A stretch of DNA of 27,900 nucleotides, from positions 1-27,900 of the forward strand of contig JABGQJ010000013.1 in the NCBI GenBank assembly GCA_018648945.1. The letters run 5' to 3'. A program made the translations under genes and the position numbers. The notes below the pieces were generated by a model, which did not search any database, had not been told where the DNA came from, and saw only the letters and a program-made list of their open reading frames with translations. This DNA comes from Victivallales bacterium. Lineage in GTDB: Bacteria > Verrucomicrobiota > Lentisphaeria > Oligosphaerales > Lenti-02. This document shows, piece by piece, positions 15,705 through 23,436 of this stretch; position 1 is the first letter of the stretch, and every line of letters begins with the position of its first letter.

Positions 15705-16167
15705 TGTAGAAATGAGGCCCGTCGAGGTCGTGAGGAGGCGCGTGCCTGTGAGTCTCGGACGCGTCAGCGAACGGATGTGCTCGGGGGCAATGCCGGCTGG
15801 AGCGGTCCAGGTCGGTGGCGGAGGTCGCGCTTGCTTGGCCGCGTCTTCTGGGAGGAAACGGCAGATCTGGCTGGACGCGGCACTGGCCAGCCCGCTTGCG
15901 GGCTGCCCGTCCCTGGCCATGTATCGCGCACAGTTGCAGCACCTTGCATCCAGCACCGTGGTTGACGGCCCCGCCCCCGCCTCCGGGGGCGGAGACGGAC
16001 CCCGCTCTGCTTGGCGCACTGGCGCCTCTGTGGCGAGGGGCGCGAACGCAACGGCCGAACGAGAGACGATGTGGCGGCGCAGCGCTGGCAAGTGGGGAGA
16101 TGGAACCGTACCTTCTGGAGGGCGGGACGGAGCCGATGAGGACGCAACAAGCATACACAGGATACCA

Positions 16168-19100
16168 ATGGGTACGAAATTCGTTCATCTTCACGTGCAT
16201 AGTGACTACAGTATGTTGGATGGTGCCTGCCGAGTGGACCGGCTCTGCAAGAAGGTTGCCGATCTGGGACAGGAGGCGATTGCCGTCACCGACCACGGTA
16301 ATATGTTCGCGGCGCTCGAGCTGCACTGGGCTGCCGCCAAGGCCAGGATGCGGACGCCGGAGGAACAGGCGATCCTGGCTGCGGGCATCCCCGAGGGCGA
16401 GGAGGAACCCGAGCCCACTGGCCCGGCGGTCAAGCCGATCTTTGGCTGCGAGTTCTACATGACTCCCAGCGGCATCGCCGACCGCAGCGACAACACCCGC
16501 CATCACTTGGTTCTCCTGGCCAAGAACTACGAAGGTTACCAGGCCCTGTGTCGGCTGAACCGGATTGCGTGGACGGACGAGGGGTTCTACTACAAACCCC
16601 GCATCGACCGCGAGGCTCTGGCGGAGCATCACCACGATCTGATCTGCCTTACGGCCTGCGTGAGCGGCGAGTTGCCGGACCATATCCTCCACGACCGCGA
16701 CCGCGAGGCAAGGGAGACCATCGATTTCCTTCTCGGGCTGTTCGGCAAGGACGACTTGTTCTTCGAGATCCAGTATCACGCGCCGCCTGGGACGAACCCG
16801 GACGAGGCGGACAACGAGGATCTGCGGGAACTGCTCCGGATGGAGCACAAGGTGAACCAGAAACTGCTCGCCTACGGCCAGGAATACGGGGTCGGGCTGG
16901 TGGCCACCAACGATGCGCACTACCTCAACGGCGAGGATTGGGAAGCCCACGACGCCCTGCTCTGCATCGGCACCCAGAGCAATATCGAGGATGAGAAACG
17001 TCTGCGCTTCTCGGGCGACCAGTTCTACCTCAAAAGCGGGGAGGAGATGGCCGCCATCTTCGGGGACTACCCCGGTGCCATCGAGAATACGGCGAAGGTC
17101 GCCGAGAGGTGCAACGTCTCCCTCCCCGAGGGCGACAGCATGGTCAACCACTACCCCGTGTTCCGCCTACCAGACGGCAGCGACGATCCTGTGAATCCGA
17201 ACTGCCCCATTCGGCTCAAGTGCCTGCGGGATATCTGCGAACAGGCGATGGCCACCCGATACGAGCTGCTTGAAGCAGGCAACCCAGACTACCAGCCCGG
17301 GGAAGACGAGCCGAGCCTGGAGCGGCGGCGGGAGATCCTGGAGCGCATGGAGTACGAGCTGGGGATCATTGATCGCATGGGATACGTGAGCTACTTCCTG
17401 GTGGTCTGGGATTTCATCCGGTGGGCGCGCGAGCGCAGCATCGCGGTGGGGCCCGGGCGCGGCTCGGGGGCGGGCAGCCTGGTTGCCTATCTCGCCGGAA
17501 TCACCGATCTCGACCCCTTGCACTACGGATTGCTCTTCGAACGCTTTCTCAACCCGGACCGCGTCTCGCCGCCTGACTTCGATATCGACTTCTGCGAGCG
17601 TCGCCGGGGTGAAGTGATCGACTACGTCCGCGACAAGTATGGGGCGGAGAGCGTGGCCCAGATCGGCACCTTCGGGACACTGAAGGCCAAACAGGTGCTC
17701 AAAGACGTGGCGCGGGTCATGGGCGTGAGCTTCGGCGACGCCAACAGCCTGGTCGGGAATATCCCCACCGACCCGAAGATGACGCTCGAGAAGGCGCTCA
17801 AGATCCCCGAAGTCAAGAAGATGTACGACGATGAGGTAGCGACTCCGTGGGTGAGGAAGGTCTTCGAGATGGGCGGGGTTCTTGAGGGGCTGAACCGCAA
17901 CCAGAGCATCCACGCGTGCGGCGTCATCATCGGCGACCAGCAATTGGAGAACGTGGTCCCGCTTGCGCGTGGCGCGGGCAAGGAGTGGATCACCCAGTTC
18001 CCCGCCCATCCGTGCGAGGAGCTCGGCCTGCTGAAAATGGACTTCCTCGGGCTCAAAACACTGACGATCATCGAGGACGCCCTGGCCATGGTCAACGCCC
18101 GCGACGGCGGTGGTTTGACGCCGGAGAACATGCCCCTGGACGACCAGCCTACCTTTGACCTGCTCAACTGCGGCAACACGGTGGCGGTCTTCCAGCTGGA
18201 ATCCGGCGGCATGCAGGATCTCTGCCGCGGCTTCGGCATTTCCAAGCTGGAGGAGATCATCGCCCTGGTGGCACTCTACCGTCCCGGCCCGATGGAATTC
18301 ATCCCCACCTTCATCAACTGCAAGTTCGGGCGCGAGCAACCCGACTACGACACGCCCGAAATGGAAGAACTGCTTTCCGAAACCTACGGCATCATGGTCT
18401 ACCAGGAGCAGATCATGCAGGTCTGCCAGGCAGTCGCCGGGTTCACCCTTGCGCAAGCGGACGTCATGCGCCGCGCCATCGGCAAGAAGAAGATGGCCCT
18501 GATGATGGAGTATGGCGAGAAGTTCAAGGACGGCGTGGTCTCGCACGGTGGCTACACCAAGGAGATTGCCGAGAGCATCTGGGCGAAGATCCTCAAGTTC
18601 GCGGAGTACGGCTTCAACAAATCACACTCCGCCTGCTATGGCTTGCTGTCCTACCGTACGGCCTACCTCAAGGCGAAGTACCCGGCCGAGTTCATGGCCG
18701 CAGTGCTCAATGGCGAACTGGGGAATGCTGATAAGTCGGCCTTCTACATCGCCGAGACGCGCAAGATGGGACTACGCATTCTGCCGCCCGACGTCAGCAG
18801 TTCGGACCTGCGCTTTGGCGTGGCCGACGGCGTCATCCGCTTCGGCATGGGGGCGATCAAGGGGGTGGGCAGCGGTGCCGCTGAGACCATCCTTGCCGCG
18901 CGCAGGAAGGGCGGGGCCTTCAAGGGCCTCCAGGATTTCTGCGAGCGATGCGGCGATGCGGTCAAAAAACTGGCCATGGAGAACCTCTGCCGGGCAGGGG
19001 CATTCGATTCATTCGGGCTGAAGCGGTCCCAGGTACTTGCCATACTGGCCGCCACCATGTCGGCGGCTCAGCAGGCCGTCCGTGACCGGGCGGTCGGGCA

Positions 19101-19896
19101 GATCTCCCTGTTCGACATGCTGTCCGACCCGGCCGACCGAGCTGGTTTCGATGTGCCGGTCCCCAACATCGAGGAGTGGCCCAGCCGCGAGTTGCTCAGT
19201 TACGAGAAGGAACTGCTTGGCTTCTATGTGACCGGCCACCCAATCGCGGAGTACATGGATACCATCCAGACCTATCAGATCGACGACATTGCCGAGCTGC
19301 ACGGCTTGGACAATGACACGGGCACCCGGGTCGGTGGACTGATCTCCGGCCTGGACATGAAGCGGTCGAAGAAGGACAATCGACCATGGGCTGTCCTCCA
19401 ACTGGAGGGCATGAGTGGCGACATCGAGTGCCTGGCCTTTGCCGACACGTTCGAGGAATACGGCGAGGTGATCGTGCCGGAATCGGTGGTGTTTGTGGAG
19501 GGGGTGTTCTCGAAGAGCGAAGATGACGCAGGGGACACGAAGATCATCGTCCGCCGGGTGATTTCCGCCGAGCAGGCGCCCGAGGCACTCGCGGTGGAGG
19601 TCCACATCCGTCTTCGCGAAGACGAACTGGGCCCCGATACGTTGACCCAGGTGCGCGAGATCTGCCAGGGGCACGAAGGGCAAACCAGTGTGTTGCTCTG
19701 TCTCATTCTGGCGAACGGGGACGTGGCCTTCATACAGCCAGAGGGGCTCCGCGTGCACAATACGGTGGCCTTCCGGGAGAGCCTGACCGCACTCATCGGG
19801 GCCAAGGGCATTCTCCAGAAAGGCGACAGGAAGCGCCCGGAGGTCCGCAAACGGCGCTTCCCACGCAAGGGTGATGCAGCTCCTCCGGCTGCGTGA
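16168..19896 (+). CDS. dnaE: DNA polymerase III alpha subunit
   Basis: A 1242-aa replicative polymerase subunit, longer than the usual 1160. The N-terminal PHP domain shows HLHVHSD (His7, His9, His11), DHGNM, GCEFYM, HHLVLLAKN, ACVSG and NDAHY, so all the usual metal-ligand positions look filled, unlike the degenerate E. coli domain. An acidic insert of about 35 residues sits between DHGNM and GCEFY. The palm has GPGRGSGAG and PDFDIDF (Asp470, 472, 474), with the third catalytic Asp in KMDFLGLKTL (Asp625). The clamp-binding motif QISLF is at 978-982. A C-terminal OB-fold follows. The start at 16168 places the PHP motif at residues 5-11 as in the family; AGGA is 5 bases upstream. A longer in-frame start at 15712 is possible. 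The gene appears monocistronic and converges on the LamG gene. Confidence 0.96.
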   Translation: MGTKFVHLHVHSDYSMLDGACRVDRLCKKVADLGQEAIAVTDHGNMFAALELHWAAAKARMRTPEEQAILAAGIPEGEEEPEPTGPAVKPIFGCEFYMTPSGIADRSDNTRHHLVLLAKNYEGYQALCRLNRIAWTDEGFYYKPRIDREALAEHHHDLICLTACVSGELPDHILHDRDREARETIDFLLGLFGKDDLFFEIQYHAPPGTNPDEADNEDLRELLRMEHKVNQKLLAYGQEYGVGLVATNDAHYLNGEDWEAHDALLCIGTQSNIEDEKRLRFSGDQFYLKSGEEMAAIFGDYPGAIENTAKVAERCNVSLPEGDSMVNHYPVFRLPDGSDDPVNPNCPIRLKCLRDICEQAMATRYELLEAGNPDYQPGEDEPSLERRREILERMEYELGIIDRMGYVSYFLVVWDFIRWARERSIAVGPGRGSGAGSLVAYLAGITDLDPLHYGLLFERFLNPDRVSPPDFDIDFCERRRGEVIDYVRDKYGAESVAQIGTFGTLKAKQVLKDVARVMGVSFGDANSLVGNIPTDPKMTLEKALKIPEVKKMYDDEVATPWVRKVFEMGGVLEGLNRNQSIHACGVIIGDQQLENVVPLARGAGKEWITQFPAHPCEELGLLKMDFLGLKTLTIIEDALAMVNARDGGGLTPENMPLDDQPTFDLLNCGNTVAVFQLESGGMQDLCRGFGISKLEEIIALVALYRPGPMEFIPTFINCKFGREQPDYDTPEMEELLSETYGIMVYQEQIMQVCQAVAGFTLAQADVMRRAIGKKKMALMMEYGEKFKDGVVSHGGYTKEIAESIWAKILKFAEYGFNKSHSACYGLLSYRTAYLKAKYPAEFMAAVLNGELGNADKSAFYIAETRKMGLRILPPDVSSSDLRFGVADGVIRFGMGAIKGVGSGAAETILAARRKGGAFKGLQDFCERCGDAVKKLAMENLCRAGAFDSFGLKRSQVLAILAATMSAAQQAVRDRAVGQISLFDMLSDPADRAGFDVPVPNIEEWPSRELLSYEKELLGFYVTGHPIAEYMDTIQTYQIDDIAELHGLDNDTGTRVGGLISGLDMKRSKKDNRPWAVLQLEGMSGDIECLAFADTFEEYGEVIVPESVVFVEGVFSKSEDDAGDTKIIVRRVISAEQAPEALAVEVHIRLREDELGPDTLTQVREICQGHEGQTSVLLCLILANGDVAFIQPEGLRVHNTVAFRESLTALIGAKGILQKGDRKRPEVRKRRFPRKGDAAPPAA

Positions 19897-19908
19897 TGGC
19901 CACAGACC

Positions 19909-19942
19909 CCAGGCCGGGCGGAGCGGCTTTCTGCTCCCCTGG
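19909..19942. terminator. Convergent hairpin between dnaE and the LamG/beta-helix gene
   Basis: In the 55-base convergent spacer, CCAGG (19909-19913) pairs with CCTGG (19938-19942), and GGAGC (19920-19924) pairs with GCTCC (19933-19937), with a 6-base bulge on one side and an 8-base loop. There is no T-run. A bidirectional terminator is the natural reading, but it is not a canonical one. Confidence 0.4.
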
Positions 19943-19951
19943 CCGTGGGGG

Positions 19952-22900
19952 TTACCGGCGGAGGCCTTGCCCGATCCAGATGTAGTCGATCCGGCATGTG
20001 CCGGTGATGGCGGAGCCGGTAGCCAGATCAAGCCGGAGTTGCTTCAGGCGGCCAGTCCAGCCGGGCACGGTGGCCAAGTCCACGGTGTATTCGCGGGAGC
20101 CGTTGTCATTGGCGACCACGGCGAAGCTCTTGCTGTTCGCCTCGTGCCATGCGGGGGAAACCTCGGTGGTGAACCGGAAGCGCATGCTGGCGGCGGGTGT
20201 GTGGTTCTGGAAGCGGATCTTGATGGTTCGGTTCGTGGCGAGATCCACGCCCAATTCGTCGGCGGACAGCAAGTGGGCGTCTGCGCTCTTCTCGACAGCG
20301 ACGATGTAGTCGCCGCCGGCGACATACTTCACGGGCTCAGATCTGGTCGGCCAAGTCGGATGCTGCCAGTGCCGCAGACGCGTCCCAGTGTTCACTTCGG
20401 TCCAGCCCTCCTTGTCCAGGGGCGTATTGAACTCCCACGCCTTGGCGACGGTTGCCTTGACAGGCAGGATGTGGACGGTCACCATGTCGCTCAGCCAGAG
20501 CTCGCCGTCGTCGGCAACGAGGCGCAGTAGGTAGTCGCCGGGAGTCGAGAAGACAGCCATTGCCGTGGGCGTGCTCGCGTCGTGAAAAATGACGCTTCCT
20601 GGTCCTTCAAGGACCTCCCAGACGGTCCTCAACCGTTGTTCATCCTGCACCACTCCGGCCAGTTGCACAGCCTGCTGATCGGTCCTGATATCGGGGCCGG
20701 CCTGCACCAATGGGGGCTCGTTGTAGGGCATCGCCCACTTGAGTTCCGCCGCCGTGGCGTACTGCGTGTTGTCGCGGAGCGTCCAGCTGGTCAGCTTCGG
20801 GGCCTTGTTCACGAAGAACTCAATGCCGGGGTTGGTCACATAGCCGTTGCCGTGGATCGTGCCCGTGCTACAGCAGACTTCGGGGCTCTGGTTGCCAAAG
20901 ATGAAAATCTCCGATGGCCCGAGCTTCCGGGCCACGTTGTTCTTGATGAAGCGTGAGTTGGCAATCTCCAGGTTCTTCACCTGCGGCGCTTTCAGGCCCA
21001 GCACCTCGATGGCTGCTCCCGCATTGTTCTGGAAGGTGCAGCGGTCGATGAGGCAGCCATTCCCGGCGGCCTCGAAGTCGATGCCGCCCTCGTCGTGGGA
21101 CTTGGAGTCGGGCTGATTGCGGAAGGTGCAGTTGCGGATGACCAACCCACGGGGATCGACAATCATGATGCCCATGGTCCCGGCGGACGCATGGTAGCCC
21201 GGGGCATCGAACACACTGTTCTGCAGATAGGACCGCCGGACGGCGACCAAGGCGGGGTGGGGCGAGGTGTTCAGCGTGTAGTTGTCGTGGCAGAACACCC
21301 GATCTACGATCACGTTCTCCCCCTTGATGAAGAACCCCCAGGAGCACTGGAACATCTCGCAGTCCCGGACGAGGAGGTCCCTGGCATTGGCACCGACGAT
21401 GGCGATCCCGGCGGAGGCGTCCAAGGCCGCTCCCTCGGGGCCGTGTCGGTCGCGCCACTCGGGAACGCCGTTGGCGTTGGGCCGGTAGAGTCCCTCGATG
21501 TGGTGGGCGATGCAGTCCTCGATCACCAGTCCCGCATGGCCGCCGTTCCGGTAGTTGACGATCAGCCCCTGCGCCGCGTGCGACACGACCAGCCCGCGAA
21601 TGCGGAGGCAGTCCGGGTCGCGGACCAGCACGCAACGGTCCTCGATATCCCGGTTGCGCCGGATGATCGGGCGCGGTCCAGCGCCATACGTACCGATCTC
21701 GGCCCAGGCATCTGGCGTCCCGGCGGCGGAAATCACCAGCTCCTGGTTGATCACACTGCCCCGTTTGATGAGCAGCCGCTCGCCAGGCCCGAGCGCCTTG
21801 CCGTTGATGGGGGTGAAGTCACGCCAAGCTGCTTCTGGGGAGGCACCGGAGTCGGCGTTGTCGCCCATGGTGCCATCCACGTAGTGGGTCTTGCCCACAG
21901 TGTAGGTGGCCGGGAGGCCCACGGCCTGAGTGGGAGAAGTCGGATCGGTGGCTGCCAAGAAGGCCAGTGCCCCCCCGGTGCTGACCGGCGCCATGCCGTC
22001 GCCAGTGATGCGGAGGGTGGCACCGACATTCGTTGCCTGCGATGTCTGCACCGTCCACTCCACCGCCTTCCTGGCGCCGGTCGGCAACGCCCCGAGGGTC
22101 CGCGTCAGCGGGTCGCGGCAGATCACGTCTCCTCGGAGCTGGAGACTGACCACGCCATTCTCCACGCCGCTGCCGCAGTTCTCGATGATCGCCGTGAGCT
22201 TCTCCGGTCGCCCGGCCCGCAGCAGAGCGTGCTCCTGCAGCAGATCCCGCGTGCGGACCGCGGGCAGCTTGGGGTTCTCGATTCGCAGACTGTCGAGCTT
22301 ACCGGGGAACGGGCCGATCGTCAGCGGCGCCTCGGAGGGCACGGGGCTCCCGGAACGCATGGTCTGGGTTCGGTTGCCGTTCACATCCAGCGTCAGGGAC
22401 CGCCCGTCCCACTGGGCAATTATCCGGTACCAAACGCCCGCCTTCAACGGGATGCTCGCATTCACTCGTGGTTCCCAACTGCCGAGATTCACGAAGAACG
22501 CCAGCACGCCACCCTCGTTGGGAGGGTTGACCCGAAGCATGTATTCGCCGTCTTTCTGCACGAGGTTCGTGATGCCCTTGGGCATCTCGGTGAAGTAGGC
22601 AGAGCACTCGATCCGGAAGCCGGGGGCCAGCTGGAAGTCGGGGTGGTCGGGCACGGTCAACTGACTGGTCTTCGTGACCACCGCCTGCCCCGTGCGTCCC
22701 TCCGCAAAGACAGCTTCCGCCGCCGCGATGTCATGGCCATGTTCAGACACATCGCGCAGGTCGCCGTCGAAGGGCCAATAGGCTACGCCCGAGGTGTTGG
22801 CCTGGGGGTTCTCGACCTTCAGTTCGTCGATCACGCCGTCGAGCGGGCCAATGACCACGGGATTTCCCGTCGGGGCGGCCATGCCGGGGCGCTCGGACCG

Positions 22901-23395
22901 AAACGTCTTGCCGTCGATCATGATCCAGATCTCCTTGCCATCCCAACCTGCGGTGATGTGGTGCCACACGCCAAACTTGACCTTCTCGCCCGAGCAGGCT
23001 CGCGGCTCCCAGCCGTCCGAGTAGGCAAAGAACGCGAAGCCGCCGCCTTCGCCATCCGGATTCACCCGTAGCATGTATTCGTTCTTCTTGACGACGATCT
23101 CCCGACCAGAGCGGAGGGAGGAGAGCTTCACCCAGCAGTCGAGCTTCAGGCCCGGCGTCAGGCGCAGATCCGCCGTATCGGGCACAACTACTGGCTCGCG
23201 TGATGATCGAAGCCCCTTGCCCGCCTTGCCGACTGCGAACTCCGGGGCCTCGGCGTAGGCGTCGTTGCCATGCCCGCTCCGGTCGCGCAGATCGCCATCG
23301 AAGGACCAGTGCCCGACGGCGTCCGCAGGCTGTGCCACGAGCTGCTGAACAGTGCCGAGCAGGAAGATCAGAGTGCCAACCAGACAGCGGTTCAT
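19952..23395 (-). CDS. Large secreted LamG-LamG-beta-helix-PKD protein
   Basis: An 1147-aa exported protein with a signal peptide (about 1-21). Two tandem LamG/concanavalin-like domains occupy about 27-197 and 203-376 and share motifs: FDGDLRD, EYMLRVNP, WEPR, GVW, WDG and IGP. A CARDB-like sandwich lies at about 385-485. A right-handed beta-helix at about 502-860 opens with a THYVDGTMGDNADSG-like start and has repeated strand-Asn turns (VIEDC, VRDCEMFQC, VIRNCTF, LIDRCTF). A PKD-like domain is at about 895-980 and a C-terminal beta-sandwich at 985-1147. The beta-helix start resembles secreted pectate-lyase-like proteins, but no catalytic Asp/Lys set is identifiable, so lyase activity is not claimed. 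The start has GAGGAG 6 bases upstream. It lies 41 bases after mutS2 on the same strand and is probably involved in polysaccharide binding or breakdown. Confidence 0.85.
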   Translation of the reverse strand: MNRCLVGTLIFLLGTVQQLVAQPADAVGHWSFDGDLRDRSGHGNDAYAEAPEFAVGKAGKGLRSSREPVVVPDTADLRLTPGLKLDCWVKLSSLRSGREIVVKKNEYMLRVNPDGEGGGFAFFAYSDGWEPRACSGEKVKFGVWHHITAGWDGKEIWIMIDGKTFRSERPGMAAPTGNPVVIGPLDGVIDELKVENPQANTSGVAYWPFDGDLRDVSEHGHDIAAAEAVFAEGRTGQAVVTKTSQLTVPDHPDFQLAPGFRIECSAYFTEMPKGITNLVQKDGEYMLRVNPPNEGGVLAFFVNLGSWEPRVNASIPLKAGVWYRIIAQWDGRSLTLDVNGNRTQTMRSGSPVPSEAPLTIGPFPGKLDSLRIENPKLPAVRTRDLLQEHALLRAGRPEKLTAIIENCGSGVENGVVSLQLRGDVICRDPLTRTLGALPTGARKAVEWTVQTSQATNVGATLRITGDGMAPVSTGGALAFLAATDPTSPTQAVGLPATYTVGKTHYVDGTMGDNADSGASPEAAWRDFTPINGKALGPGERLLIKRGSVINQELVISAAGTPDAWAEIGTYGAGPRPIIRRNRDIEDRCVLVRDPDCLRIRGLVVSHAAQGLIVNYRNGGHAGLVIEDCIAHHIEGLYRPNANGVPEWRDRHGPEGAALDASAGIAIVGANARDLLVRDCEMFQCSWGFFIKGENVIVDRVFCHDNYTLNTSPHPALVAVRRSYLQNSVFDAPGYHASAGTMGIMIVDPRGLVIRNCTFRNQPDSKSHDEGGIDFEAAGNGCLIDRCTFQNNAGAAIEVLGLKAPQVKNLEIANSRFIKNNVARKLGPSEIFIFGNQSPEVCCSTGTIHGNGYVTNPGIEFFVNKAPKLTSWTLRDNTQYATAAELKWAMPYNEPPLVQAGPDIRTDQQAVQLAGVVQDEQRLRTVWEVLEGPGSVIFHDASTPTAMAVFSTPGDYLLRLVADDGELWLSDMVTVHILPVKATVAKAWEFNTPLDKEGWTEVNTGTRLRHWQHPTWPTRSEPVKYVAGGDYIVAVEKSADAHLLSADELGVDLATNRTIKIRFQNHTPAASMRFRFTTEVSPAWHEANSKSFAVVANDNGSREYTVDLATVPGWTGRLKQLRLDLATGSAITGTCRIDYIWIGQGLRR

Positions 23396-23436
23396 AGGGT
23401 GCTCCTCGCGTGGTTTCTATCGGGGCGAGTACCGGG

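Larger units (their letters stand above)
15478..16167. other. 690-base region before dnaE without a confident gene
   Basis: The region separates divergent genes. It contains a plausible plus-strand promoter (15641-15670), a strong ribosome-binding site (15698-15704), an in-frame open stretch joining dnaE (15712-16167), and a 9-bp GC hairpin (CCGCCCCCG at 15971-15979, CGGGGGCGG at 15984-15992). A minus-strand frame at 15573-16154 is Pro/Ser/Arg-rich and looks spurious. No tmRNA, SRP, 6S or RNase P consensus was recognised. Confidence 0.5.

Noticed and set aside
15573..16154. A 193-codon minus-strand frame in the dnaE upstream region
   Set aside because: Pro/Ser/Arg/Thr-rich, no domain or ribosome-binding site, and it overlaps the likely dnaE promoter.
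21095..23071. A 658-codon plus-strand open frame opposite the LamG/beta-helix gene
   Set aside because: The minus-strand gene has a signal peptide, clear repeated domains and a strong ribosome-binding site; the plus frame has none of these.
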